43,368 nt of DNA from Candidatus Zixiibacteriota bacterium (GTDB lineage: Bacteria; Zixibacteria; MSB-5A5; GN15; JACZUZ01), in NCBI GenBank assembly GCA_024280775.1, contig JAJRPM010000001.1, forward strand, positions 1 to 43,368, given 5' to 3'. The translations under genes were made by a program, and so were the position numbers. Below the pieces are notes generated by a model. That model searched no databases. It was not told where the DNA came from and worked only from the letters and a program-made list of their open reading frames with translations. Shown in pieces: positions 1 to 10,000 of the stretch. Position 1 is the stretch's first letter, and each line of letters opens with the position of its first letter.

Positions 1-133
1 CTCAGATACCGTCCGGCTTTTGGCGCTCGTTGTAATGGGCTGGGAGAACTAATCTACGTTTCAGGCTCAAAGGCCTCAGGTCGAAAACAGCCTCTCCCAG
101 TCCCTTACTATATAACTCCAATTCCAAGATACA

Positions 134-239
134 AGGTCGGGTTCCGGAGTCTCATTTATGTGACGTAGAAACCCGACATTCTCCCGGGTATGCAATTGTC
201 GGGTTTTTCTCGCGCTGAAGCGCTTTCGGAACCCGACCT
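134..239. repeat. Nested palindromic array of four alternating GTCGGGTT octamers
   Basis: The octamer GTCGGGTT occurs at 136-143 and 198-205 on the + strand, and its complement AACCCGAC at 170-177 and 230-237. The orientation therefore alternates + - + -. The outer arms (134-146 and 227-239) are a perfect 13-bp inverted repeat. The inner arms (169-178 and 197-206) are a perfect 10-bp inverted repeat followed by a short T run, so the inner hairpin resembles an intrinsic terminator. A palindrome AAGCGCTT lies at 218-225. The right end touches the putative recG -35 box. This could be an extragenic palindromic repeat family, a small non-autonomous element, or a terminator for the gene upstream of the window. 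No other copy was seen in the window. Confidence 0.7.
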
Positions 240-242
240 ACG

Positions 243-271
243 TTGACAACCACGCCCACCTGCGCTAGTTT
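243..271 (+). promoter_or_regulatory. Candidate recG promoter, possibly leaderless
   Basis: A perfect TTGACA (243-248) is followed after 17 bases by TAGTTT (266-271), a weak -10 match. A start site 6-9 bases downstream would fall at or just before the recG ATG at 281, and no Shine-Dalgarno site is visible there. The -35 box abuts the right arm of the palindromic array. This is a prediction from consensus only. Confidence 0.35.
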
Positions 272-280
272 GCTTGCACT

Positions 281-2398
281 ATGGCGCTCTCATTAGACTC
301 TCCTGTTCAATTTGTTAAAGGCATCGGGCCGCGCAAAGGCTCGGTCTTGCAGTCGCATGGTATTGTGACTGTGTTGGATTTGCTGGGGCATTATCCGCGC
401 GGGTATCTTGACAGGTCAAACACGATTCCTATCGGCAAAGTCGCCAAAGATGCGGCTGTCACTGTGCTGGGTCGGGTGATGGCGCAGGGGACTATGTATG
501 GCGGCAAGAACAAGCGCTTTGAGATTATTATCGGCGATGATTCCGGTCACATTTCTTTGCTGTGGTTCGCCGGACATAAATATCTACAGAACCGTTTCAA
601 AAAGGGTGATTTGCTGGCGGCAACCGGAGTCGTCGGGTTTTACAATGGCTACCAATTAGCGCACCCGGAAATTGAACCATTGGAGGACGAGCAAGCCGAG
701 GGAGTGCACACCGGGCGCATAGTGCCGCTCTATCCCTCAAGCGCGGACCTCACCAAAGTCGGAATGCAAAGTCGCGGCTTCCGCAAAGCTATCAAATACG
801 CGCTCGATAATTGCGCCGAGGAAATCAACGACCATCTCCCGTCAACCAAACGCGAAGAGCTAGGCCTGCCGGACCTGACAACCACCATTCGGCAAATACA
901 TTTCCCCGATAACGATGAAAGCCGCGAAGCAGCGCGCCGCAGGCTCTCCTTTGAAGAGTTGGCGGAATTACAGTTCTTGATTATTCGTCACCGTGCGCAT
1001 ATCAAAGAAATCAAGAAAACTCAACCGCTGGCAAAACACGGCGCCTTAGTGAAGCGCTTTGCCGAGTCACTTCCGTTTCAACTGACACCCGGGCAACGCG
1101 AGGCTCTGAAAATCATCTATCAGGATATGGCAGGTGATACACCGATGAACCGCCTGCTTCAAGGCGATGTAGGATGCGGCAAAACAGTAGTGGCGATGGC
1201 CGGAGCGGTGTATGCCGCAGAAAACCAGCGCCAAAGCGCATTCATGGCCCCGACAGAATTACTAGCCGAGCAACACTATCACAACTGGAAAGACTCGCTG
1301 GCTGAAATAGGAATCTCCTGCGTCCTGCTGACCGGCTCACTAAAGACCGCACAAAGAAATCTAATCGCCTCGCGCATTTCGACCGGCGAAACACAAATTG
1401 TTTTCGGCACCCATGCGCTATTCTCAGCAACCGTAAAGTTCAAGCGCCTGGGGCTGGTTATCATCGATGAACAGCATCGTTTTGGTGTGTCACAACGCGC
1501 GCAGTTAATCGAAAAAGGTGAGTCACCTGACGTGCTGGTGATGAGCGCAACTCCGATTCCGCGAACCTTGGCGCTGACGCTCTATGGCGATCTGGATTTC
1601 GCAACGATCAAAGGCCTGCCACCGGGGCGCAAGCCAGTAAAAAGTGTCTGGCGCACAGCCGCCGACAGGCAGAAGATATACAAATTCATCGCCGAACGAG
1701 TGGCCAATTCCGAACAGGTGTTCATAATCTATCCGTTGGTGCAACGCTCAGAGAATATCGATCTACTGGCCGCTGAAGAGGCGCATCGTGATCTCAGCGA
1801 GACAGTGTTTCCGAATCTCAAAATCGGGTTGGTGCATGGCCAGATGAAAGTCACCCAACAGGAAAAAGCCATCGCCGAATTCCGGGCCGCGCTGACAGAT
1901 ATTCTGGTAGCCACAACTGTAGTCGAAGTCGGGGTGGATATTCCGCGAGCCACTGTAATGGTAATCGAGCACGGAGAGCGATTCGGATTGGCGCAATTAC
2001 ATCAATTACGAGGACGCATTGGCCGGGGAGACAAACCGGGTTACTGTGTGGCAGTGGCGACACCGCCGATATCCAATCTGGTTCGCAAGCGCCTGAATTA
2101 TTTTGTGTCTCACACCGATGGCTTTGAACTGGCCGAAGCTGACCTGAAGCTACGAGGCCCCGGCGAGATGTTCGGAACCAAGCAAAGCGGCTCGCTTAAT
2201 TTCCGTATGGTGAATCTCAGCGCAGATCAGGATTTGCTGGAGGCCACTCGTTCGCTGATGGAGACCTTATTAGAGGCCAAACCTGCCGCTTCCAAGAGAA
2301 AAAAAACTGCTGATTTGCCTAGCCGAACAACTCCGGATTTGGTACAATACTATGAGGAGCGCTCATCTTTGCGCGAAAAAATCGCACAAATAGCCTGA
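281..2398 (+). CDS. recG: ATP-dependent DNA helicase RecG
   Basis: RecG is a superfamily 2 helicase that reverses stalled replication forks and branch-migrates Holliday junctions in the cytoplasm. The 705-residue length is typical. An N-terminal OB-fold wedge domain (about residues 60-130) precedes the helicase core. Walker A is GDVGCGKT near residue 295, motif II is DEQHRFG near 396, SATPIPRT follows, and the C-terminal part carries QLHQLRGRIGRG. The ATG at 281 gives a normal N-terminus (FVKGIGPRKG), although no ribosome binding site is visible. The next gene starts 33 bases downstream, and recG probably heads an operon with the DUF1844 gene and murB. Family assignment is secure. Confidence 0.97.
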   Translation: MALSLDSPVQFVKGIGPRKGSVLQSHGIVTVLDLLGHYPRGYLDRSNTIPIGKVAKDAAVTVLGRVMAQGTMYGGKNKRFEIIIGDDSGHISLLWFAGHKYLQNRFKKGDLLAATGVVGFYNGYQLAHPEIEPLEDEQAEGVHTGRIVPLYPSSADLTKVGMQSRGFRKAIKYALDNCAEEINDHLPSTKREELGLPDLTTTIRQIHFPDNDESREAARRRLSFEELAELQFLIIRHRAHIKEIKKTQPLAKHGALVKRFAESLPFQLTPGQREALKIIYQDMAGDTPMNRLLQGDVGCGKTVVAMAGAVYAAENQRQSAFMAPTELLAEQHYHNWKDSLAEIGISCVLLTGSLKTAQRNLIASRISTGETQIVFGTHALFSATVKFKRLGLVIIDEQHRFGVSQRAQLIEKGESPDVLVMSATPIPRTLALTLYGDLDFATIKGLPPGRKPVKSVWRTAADRQKIYKFIAERVANSEQVFIIYPLVQRSENIDLLAAEEAHRDLSETVFPNLKIGLVHGQMKVTQQEKAIAEFRAALTDILVATTVVEVGVDIPRATVMVIEHGERFGLAQLHQLRGRIGRGDKPGYCVAVATPPISNLVRKRLNYFVSHTDGFELAEADLKLRGPGEMFGTKQSGSLNFRMVNLSADQDLLEATRSLMETLLEAKPAASKRKKTADLPSRTTPDLVQYYEERSSLREKIAQIA

Positions 2399-2431
2399 GC
2401 GAATATCTGATAAACCAGAAGGAAAAACATC

Positions 2432-2851
2432 ATGACCGATACAGAAAACGGAACCAATCCACCAGAAGTAGACGGCGCAGAAAGCCACGGCGCAACATTC
2501 GACGCCCTCAGTGAAGAGGAGCGGCACAGTCATTTGTTGTTGCAGTTGGTGACTTCCATGCACATGGGAGCTATGTACCAACTTGGCAAAGTCGCATCAC
2601 CAATGACCGGCAAAGTTGAACGTGACCTCAAGCAGGCGCAATACACGATTGACTTAATTGCAATGCTGGTGGCGCGCACCAAAGGGAATCTTACCAAAGA
2701 CGAAGAGACTTTCATCACGCGCACACTCTCCGAATTGCAAATGAACTTCCTCGATGAAGCGGGCAAACCGGATACACCGGAAGCCGAAGAAAGCGATGCG
2801 GTAGAGGATTTGGCGCCTCCGGTGGACAGTGAGAAGCAGGCTGACGCTTAG
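2432..2851 (+). CDS. DUF1844 family protein
   Basis: This small acidic cytoplasmic protein of 139 residues has the DUF1844 signature in its central part. Residues about 30-110 are helical and contain HLLLQLVTSMHMGAMYQLGK, then an Asp-rich turn and a second helix TIDLIAMLVARTKGNL. The function of this family is unknown. It is found in many bacterial phyla, usually as a single small gene. The tail after about residue 110 is rich in Glu, Asp and Pro and probably disordered. An AAGGA ribosome binding site sits about 8 bases before the ATG. It lies between recG and murB with short gaps on both sides, so it is probably co-transcribed with them. Confidence 0.85.
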   Translation: MTDTENGTNPPEVDGAESHGATFDALSEEERHSHLLLQLVTSMHMGAMYQLGKVASPMTGKVERDLKQAQYTIDLIAMLVARTKGNLTKDEETFITRTLSELQMNFLDEAGKPDTPEAEESDAVEDLAPPVDSEKQADA

Positions 2852-2874
2852 GTTGCTGAGGTTTGACTGATTCA

Positions 2875-3837
2875 ATGAATCTCACACCACATTCCAGTCT
2901 TTATAGCAGTGATCCGGTTAGCGCCTACAATCGATTAAAAGAAGCCTTTCCAAGGCTAATCGAAACGCAAGTCTCACTGGCAGAACATTCCAGTTTCGGT
3001 GTGGGTGGTCCGGCGGACTTGTTTGTTCGAGTTCGGACAACTGGTCAACTTTGTGAGTTGATAAAAGCGGCGAATGAGCTTGGTGTGCCATTTGAAGTAA
3101 TTGGCGCTGGTACAAACCTATTGGTGGCTGACAGGGGTTGCCGTGGATTAGTGATTTGCAACTGCATTATGGGGCTGGAGGTTTCAGGACGTCGAATCAC
3201 CATCGCCGCCGGTGAAGACTATATGGCCTTGGTGAATGCCGCATCGGTTGTAGGTTTGACCGGCATGGAATTTGCGGCGGGTATTTGGGGCACTGTCGGT
3301 GGAGCAGTGGTTGGCAATGCCGGGGCCTATGGCTCGGAGATTTGCGATGTCATGGTGGAGGCCGAAATAGTAGATCGCAAAGGCGATATCCGCACCGAGA
3401 AAACTCCATATTTCGAGTTCGACTACCGAAGTTCCAAACTCAAGAAGACCAGGGAAATAGTGGTTTCGGCCACTGTTGAGCTCAAACCTGGCGAAAAAGA
3501 GCAAATATCCTCAAGAGTACAGGAAATCCTGACGATTCGTGGAGAAAAGCATCCACGCATTCCAAACTCGGCTGGTTCGTTTTTTAAGAACATAGTAGAC
3601 CCCACTCAGCCATATGGTAAGCTACCAGCTGGCAAGCTGTTAGACGAAGTAGGGGCTAAAGAGTTGAGTCATGGCGGCGCCCGGGTATACGAGAAACACG
3701 CCAATATATTGATCAATTCTGGTACAGCGACCGCGCAAGATATTCGGGAATTAGCCGATATTTTGAGGGAGCGAACGCTCGAAAAACATGGTATAAGACT
3801 TGAAGAAGAAGTTGTGTCTATCGGAGAATTTGATTAA
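2875..3837 (+). CDS. murB: UDP-N-acetylenolpyruvoylglucosamine reductase MurB
   Basis: MurB is the FAD-dependent cytoplasmic enzyme that reduces UDP-GlcNAc-enolpyruvate to UDP-MurNAc in peptidoglycan synthesis. The N-terminal FAD domain shows SSFGVGGPADLFV and the pyrophosphate-binding IGAGTNLLVADRG. The catalytic serine lies in NSAGSFFKN, and the conserved C-terminal glutamate is in GIRLEEEVV. The YRSSKLK stretch fits the family's Tyr loop. The reading frame also opens at TTG 2863, but that codon lies one base after the TGAGG ribosome binding site (2857-2861). ATG 2875, 13 bases after it, is the better start. The gene is third in the recG-DUF1844-murB cluster. Confidence 0.95.
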   Translation: MNLTPHSSLYSSDPVSAYNRLKEAFPRLIETQVSLAEHSSFGVGGPADLFVRVRTTGQLCELIKAANELGVPFEVIGAGTNLLVADRGCRGLVICNCIMGLEVSGRRITIAAGEDYMALVNAASVVGLTGMEFAAGIWGTVGGAVVGNAGAYGSEICDVMVEAEIVDRKGDIRTEKTPYFEFDYRSSKLKKTREIVVSATVELKPGEKEQISSRVQEILTIRGEKHPRIPNSAGSFFKNIVDPTQPYGKLPAGKLLDEVGAKELSHGGARVYEKHANILINSGTATAQDIRELADILRERTLEKHGIRLEEEVVSIGEFD

Positions 3838-4012
3838 CTTAGTTGTTATGGGAGAATGACTTGAATGGTCGTCTCACCAAGCGATTCATCTGAGATTTCA
3901 TGAGGCGCTGAAAATTAAAATTCTTCTCATTTACCACAATTCAAGAGGATAACTTATCGCCCATTTTTAATAACCGAATTACAACTTCCTCAGCAAATTC
4001 AGGGCGGAAGTT

Positions 4013-4090
4013 ACGCGTAACAAACACTCACATTCTGTTTTACCAAAGCGACTAGCGTTACTCGCAATCGTTGTTCTAGGCCTGTGCCCA
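4013..4090 (+). other. Probable N-terminal extension of SprA (signal peptide) without canonical start codon
   Basis: The sprA frame stays open upstream of TTG 4091 back to a stop at 3971-3973. Codons just before 4091 encode a convincing signal peptide: basic KRLA, then a hydrophobic LLAIVVLGLC core, then GRVAISG. There is no ATG, GTG or TTG in this frame between 3974 and 4090. ACG at 4013 is one base from ATG. It follows a purine-rich AGGGCGGAAG (4001-4010) and would give an N-terminus of normal signal-peptide length. A rare ACG start, a frameshift or a sequence error could explain this. The exact start is uncertain. Confidence 0.6.
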
Positions 4091-7000
4091 TTGGGACGAG
4101 TGGCTATTTCTGGAGAGCCGGGAATATATCCGGTCTTTGACTATCAACTTACCGAGATTGCCCAGGCTCCACAGCCGCTTCCGCAGGTTACTCTGTCAAT
4201 TTCTCCGTCCCACACAGTTCTTCCATCTTTACGTCGAACCAGACGTCGGCAGGCAAAGATAGTTGCCGCTAGCTGGCAGAATAGAACTATCACTGTCGGC
4301 CAAAGTTATTACAAGAATCAAAGCTATGTTCCGGCTACATATGACAGTTATGCGTTCCTTGATTGGCGGCGCAATCTTGAAATGAGGCGCGAGCTTCGTA
4401 AAGGTTCATTTGATCAGATTCGCGCCAGCCAAAAGTCAGGGCCCGGTGGTCTGCGTGTCTCAATTCCTATCAAGTCCAAGACCTTTGAGTCACTCTTCGG
4501 TGAGGGTGGCGCGGGGTTGCAAGTCTCTGGTTCAAGGAGAATCTCATTCGCCGGAAACTCGAACTGGAGTGATGGTGTCACAACCATCGGTCGCGCGCAG
4601 AGCCGTTTTCCAACCCTTCGGATGGATCAGTCTTTCCAATTCGATATTGTGGGAACAATTGGTAGCAAGATTTTTGTAAAGGTTAATCAGGATTCCCGAG
4701 TAAACATTCCGCTGGCTAATCGGTTGGAGATTCGCTTCAAAGGCAGTGAAGACGATGTGATTCGTTCAATCGAAGCCGGTAACACGACCTTGTCGTTGCC
4801 CGGGGCTTCTTTGTTGCGCTATTCTTCAAGCGTCAGAGGGTTGTTTGGCATCAAGACCGAAGCCCAAATCGGTCCTTTCAATTTTGTAGGTATCGCCTCA
4901 CAGGAGAAAGCAAATACCGAACGTGCGTCAATTACCTCAGGCTCAAGCGCTCGTGGTGACACACTGCGCGACTATCGTTACCTGCGAAACAAGATGTTTG
5001 ATCTCGGGCCCAAAGATCTTTACGACAGCCCTGATGATTCGATTATTGATTTTGAGGTATACAAGAGCAAAATAGGTTCGACCAACCTCCAGGTCTTTGA
5101 CAGCGCCAGGATGTTTCTTGATCCACGCCTGGATGCAAATGGAATAGTGCGGGATAGCACAGTGAACAATGGTGGGGCGCCAGAGGGTGTTGAGATAATA
5201 CCAAAGGAAAACTACACTATTTTTAGTCGCCAACGCACTATTATCTTTGAAAGGACCCTTCCGGCGTTGGCGGACAATGTTGGCATATGGCTGAAATTGC
5301 GACGCGCTAATCCCAACGATCCCAGGGGAGCCACATACGAAATCGGCAATATTGATAGCGTGACAGTGCGTCTACTCTATATCAAAGAAAACAGGCCAAA
5401 CAACTCTTCCCCAATTGACAAGTACGAACACCGCAATATCTATCCACTATCCAACAGGCTGGGTGTAGATTGGGATAACCCCGATATCAATGCCATCGAC
5501 ATAAAAATATACCAGGGAAATGACAAAGACGAAAACGCCACCACCAGCTTGTCGAATCAGGGTAATCGCGAATACATACAATTGGTGGGGCTTGATCAGA
5601 TTAGCTCCTCGGACGCCACGCCCGACGGCAAGGCGGATTTCACCAGTAGTCTGTTCGATTTTCAGCGAAGGATAATGATTCTGCCGGCCCGGGAGCCATT
5701 CAATAGTGATACCTCATACAGCGATGAACCGGGTGACACTCTCAATACAAGAGTGCCGGGAATCTATGACGTTGAAAGAAGCATCCAGGATTGGCAGGAT
5801 GACTCTAAGTATTTCTTCGTGTTTGAATCTCGAGTGCGTTCGAACACTATTCAGCTTACCGGAGCCAATATTGTTGATGGGGGAATAGTTGTAAGAAACG
5901 GTTCGCAAGTGCTGGTTGCCGGAACTGACTATAACGTCGTGGGAAATTCAGTCCAGTTGATTTCTGACAATGCCACAGATCCTGCCGCAGATATTACCGT
6001 CGACTATGAGGTCGCGCCCCTCTTTACAGTCGAAAAGAAAACACTACTTGGAACTCGCATTGAATATCAAGGCTCTAAAAATCTCCAGGTAGGTCTAACT
6101 GCCTTGTTCAAGACTGACAAGGCTACAACCAGGAAACCTAAGGTCGGACAGGAAACCTCGAAGATGGTCGCTTATGATTTGAGCGCCGCGACGAGATTCA
6201 ATATCAATCCTCTTACGTCACTTTTTAGTTTTATCCCGGGTCTTAGTGTGAAAGGCAACTCGGCATTGTCATTGCAGGGCGAGATCGCGCGCTCTATACC
6301 GAACCCAAACGTCGACGGTGAAGCGTTTATTGATGATTTCGAAGGTTCGCGACAAAAGATTAGTCTGGGCGTCAGGCGTCGGCGCTGGTTGAGCTCTTCA
6401 CGGCCGGTTCAGATTGATCCGATGGCTACTACTCGCGCTAATCTCTACTGGTACACAACTAGTAACGGTATCCCGACGCAGCAGGTATTCAACCAGCAAG
6501 TAACAGGCTCAACTAATAGAATAAATCCGCTAAATATCGTCTACATGCCGACCACGCTGAAGGTTGATACGATTGTAGTTGACAGTTTCTTCGATACAAC
6601 CTTCGCTCCCACTGACCCTCTAATGGACACGCCGATTATTACCCTTGATAGTGTAGTGGAGCAACCTTACCACCTGGCTTCAATTGCCGCACGTAGCAAT
6701 GACAGCAAATTCAGAATGGTTGCAGTAGATACGATGCGTCCGATTGATAACTGGTCTGGAATAACCAACGGACTCCAGAAAGCAGTGTGGAACCAAACCA
6801 ATGCCGAATTACTTGAGATTCGCATGCGAGTCCGGCGAAATCCACTTCGGCCCACAGGTAACATACATTTCGATTTCGGAGAAGTCTCTGAAGACGTCAT
6901 TACAAATCGTCGCAAGGATCAGGAGGGTGAGGACAACGTATATGACCCGAACTTTGAGGATGATATTGGAATTGACAGACGCAATGACGCCGCAGAGAAA

Positions 7001-10000
7001 GTGTGGTATAAGGATGTTTTGAGTTTTCTGCCAGACACTCTAGATCCGCAAGGTGACAATTTCCCATTCGGGACTGACTCTACTAATGCTAACGAGGCTC
7101 GTGACCTGGTTGATACGAGTGGAAACGTCCGAGACGACTTGGCAAATAGCTCATTGCAAAGACTAAAGAAGATAAATGGCACTGAGAACAACCAGTCTGA
7201 CGGGACAATAAACTCTGTTGACGCTGAAATTGATCTACTCCAGTCAGTGTCCATAAACTTGAATAACAATTACTTCAGTTTCAAAGCCAGCCTTGATACC
7301 GGAGCCTTGGAGAATAACTTTTTCGTCAAGGGCTCTGAGAGGTCTGGCTGGGTGACCATGCGAATCCCGGTGCAGGACTTGAGAGTAGTTGACACTATCA
7401 TCGGCGATCCCAGCTGGACAGATATCAATCAGGTAAGAATCTGGTTTGATTCTCTGGTTGACACGACGATGATTGAAATCGCAACCATCGACCTTGTTAG
7501 TTCAAACTGGCGGGACACACTCTTGATAATGCCGGATTCTGTTAGATTAAAAATTGATTCGAACGCTGTACTCCCCACTAGAGAATCAGTTTTCAACCTA
7601 TCAGTTATCAATACTTCAGAAGATAGTGTCTACACCCCGCCGGATGGTGTAACAGGTAGCTTTGATCAAATCAATCAAATCGCAGAGCCTGAACAGTCAT
7701 TAAGGCTTAGATATGAAAACTTTATCTTTGGAGATACCGGTAAAATCACCAAACCGCAAACTGCGGTGAACTACATGGGGTATCGTGAGCTACGCATGTT
7801 CGTGCATGGTGATGCCAGTCTGGGAGCCAATCACAAGATAAATTACTATTTCCGTCTTGGAACTGATTCACTCAATTACTATGAATTCCGCACACTATTG
7901 GAGCCGGGCTGGAGCTTAAACAATGAAGTTGTGATGGACTTCAATGAAATAACAGCCCTTAAAGACAGAGGGCTCAAAGACAGCTTGATTGATCCTACTA
8001 CCGGAAGATTGAACACAGGAGATCTAAATCCACATCTTAGAGTCGTTGGCCTTCCAACAGTGCGCTCAATTCGCTACATGTCCTCCGGTGTTGTCAATGC
8101 CGATTCAACAGATATCACTGCCGGTGCGACAGGGGAAGTGTGGATTGATGAATTACGCCTGACGAATGTGAGACGAGACGCCGGAACAGCTCTCAGATTG
8201 TCTGCCAGTGGTAACATAGGTGACTTTATTTCATCCTACGGCGCCAGCGTTTCGTTTACAGACGCCTTCTATCGAGACATAGCCAGAGGAACTCGCAGAG
8301 GAAATGGCGTGTCACTCGGTAGCGGTAGCTCAGACTTGCGCTATTCATTCAATGTCAATTTCCAAATGGCGAAGTTTCTGCCCCCGAGTATGAAGGCCAG
8401 TATTCCTATTCGCCTTACTTTCAATAAATCAATACGCACCCCTCTGCTAGTGACTGCGGGGAATAGTGATATTATATTGCCTCAGGAGCGGCGCATTGAG
8501 GAGCGCACTATAAGTGAATCAAAAGGTTTCTCCATAAGAGAGAGTTTCAAGAAGAACACTAAAAATCCGCTATTTACACTGTTGCTAAACAGAGTAAGCA
8601 CAAGTTTCGACTACAATCGGTCAGAGAGCACTTCGCCGACAATTCCACGCAGTTTGACCGAGCGCTATTCGGCGAGTTTCGCCTACGATGTCCAGAAATT
8701 TCCAGAGGCTCCACCACTACCCATATTTTTCATGTTCTCGAAAGCGCCGATAATCAAACGTCTGGCGGAAACTCGCCTTCGATTATCACCAACGAATTTC
8801 CGGCTAAGAAGTAATTTTGCGCGAAGCTTGTCAGTGCGCACCCAAAACAAAGAGGGAGCAATAACTTCAAGTCATACACGCACCCTAACGACCGATATTC
8901 AAACCGGCGCCCGTTGGCTTACTATCCTAACCTCCCGGCTATCGGTTAATTTGCAAAGTGACTTACGTAACCCCGAATGGTTCAGTCTTTCCCCAAGTAA
9001 CATTCGTTTAGGGAAAATCACCCGGTTGCAACAGAGTTTCAGTCATGAATTCTCACCGACGATATTTCCGTTCCTGACTCACAAATTTTCTTTCAGTTCC
9101 GGCTATACCGAAAACCGACAGCGCGCGTCACTTACACGTGACTATCTAGTGGCTAATCCGACTGACAGTTTGCTGGAGCCCTTTGATGTTTCGCAAAATT
9201 TACGTTTCTCTGTTAGTGGAAACTTTGATTTGAAGAAATTCCTTGGCGAACCCGGCAGCGCTAGAACAACAAGCGTTGCAAGCGACAATCGGCGCCGACT
9301 AGCCGAGCGCGCCAAACAACTTCGCGAAGAACGCAGACGTCGTGCGGCGGGTGATACCTTGACTGTTGATAGCCTAAAGCAAGAGGAGAACAAAGAGCCC
9401 AAGGATGTGGGGCCTGGAGGCCCTTGGATAGGCGCCAAGCTCTCTCGCTATGGGAGACTCGGCCTGAAGAAACTGACAGGATTCATAGACCCGGTAACCG
9501 CAAGTTTCGATAAGAGCCAGAGTTTACAGCGGAATGGTTTGCGTTACCGTCCGGGAGCGAAATTCCGTTTTGGGTTTTCTGATAATCTGGAAGTGCCGGT
9601 AGTGGGGGTCAATCGCCAGACAAACAACATGTCCGAGTCTGAAGGATGGCGACTAGGATCTGGAACTCGTCTATTTGGTGGCGGTATCACTACGCGTGTC
9701 GATATTTCGGAAACACGAGCTACTACTAGCCCTTCCACCGGCGCTGGTAACATCTCAATAGACAGAAGCTGGCCGAGGCTGACGATTACAATTCGTGAAT
9801 TCCGCACCTTCAATAATATATGGGGACTGCGCTTCTTACAGGGGCAACTCAACGCCTTGATTCGCCGGTTCGGGCCGCAGACTTCTTATGCGCGTCGCAC
9901 CACCGAGAGAATTGATCGTGCAACAGGGTTCGCAACATCTCGCACCGAATCAATCGACCGTGGTCCTTTTCTTGGCGTGACAATCCCTATCAGGCGTTCG

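Noticed and set aside
1-130. Possible end of a gene entering from the left edge
   Set aside because: No frame there showed a recognisable protein. A short CTGGGAGA/TCTCCCAG pairing (40-47, 93-100) is present but has no T run.
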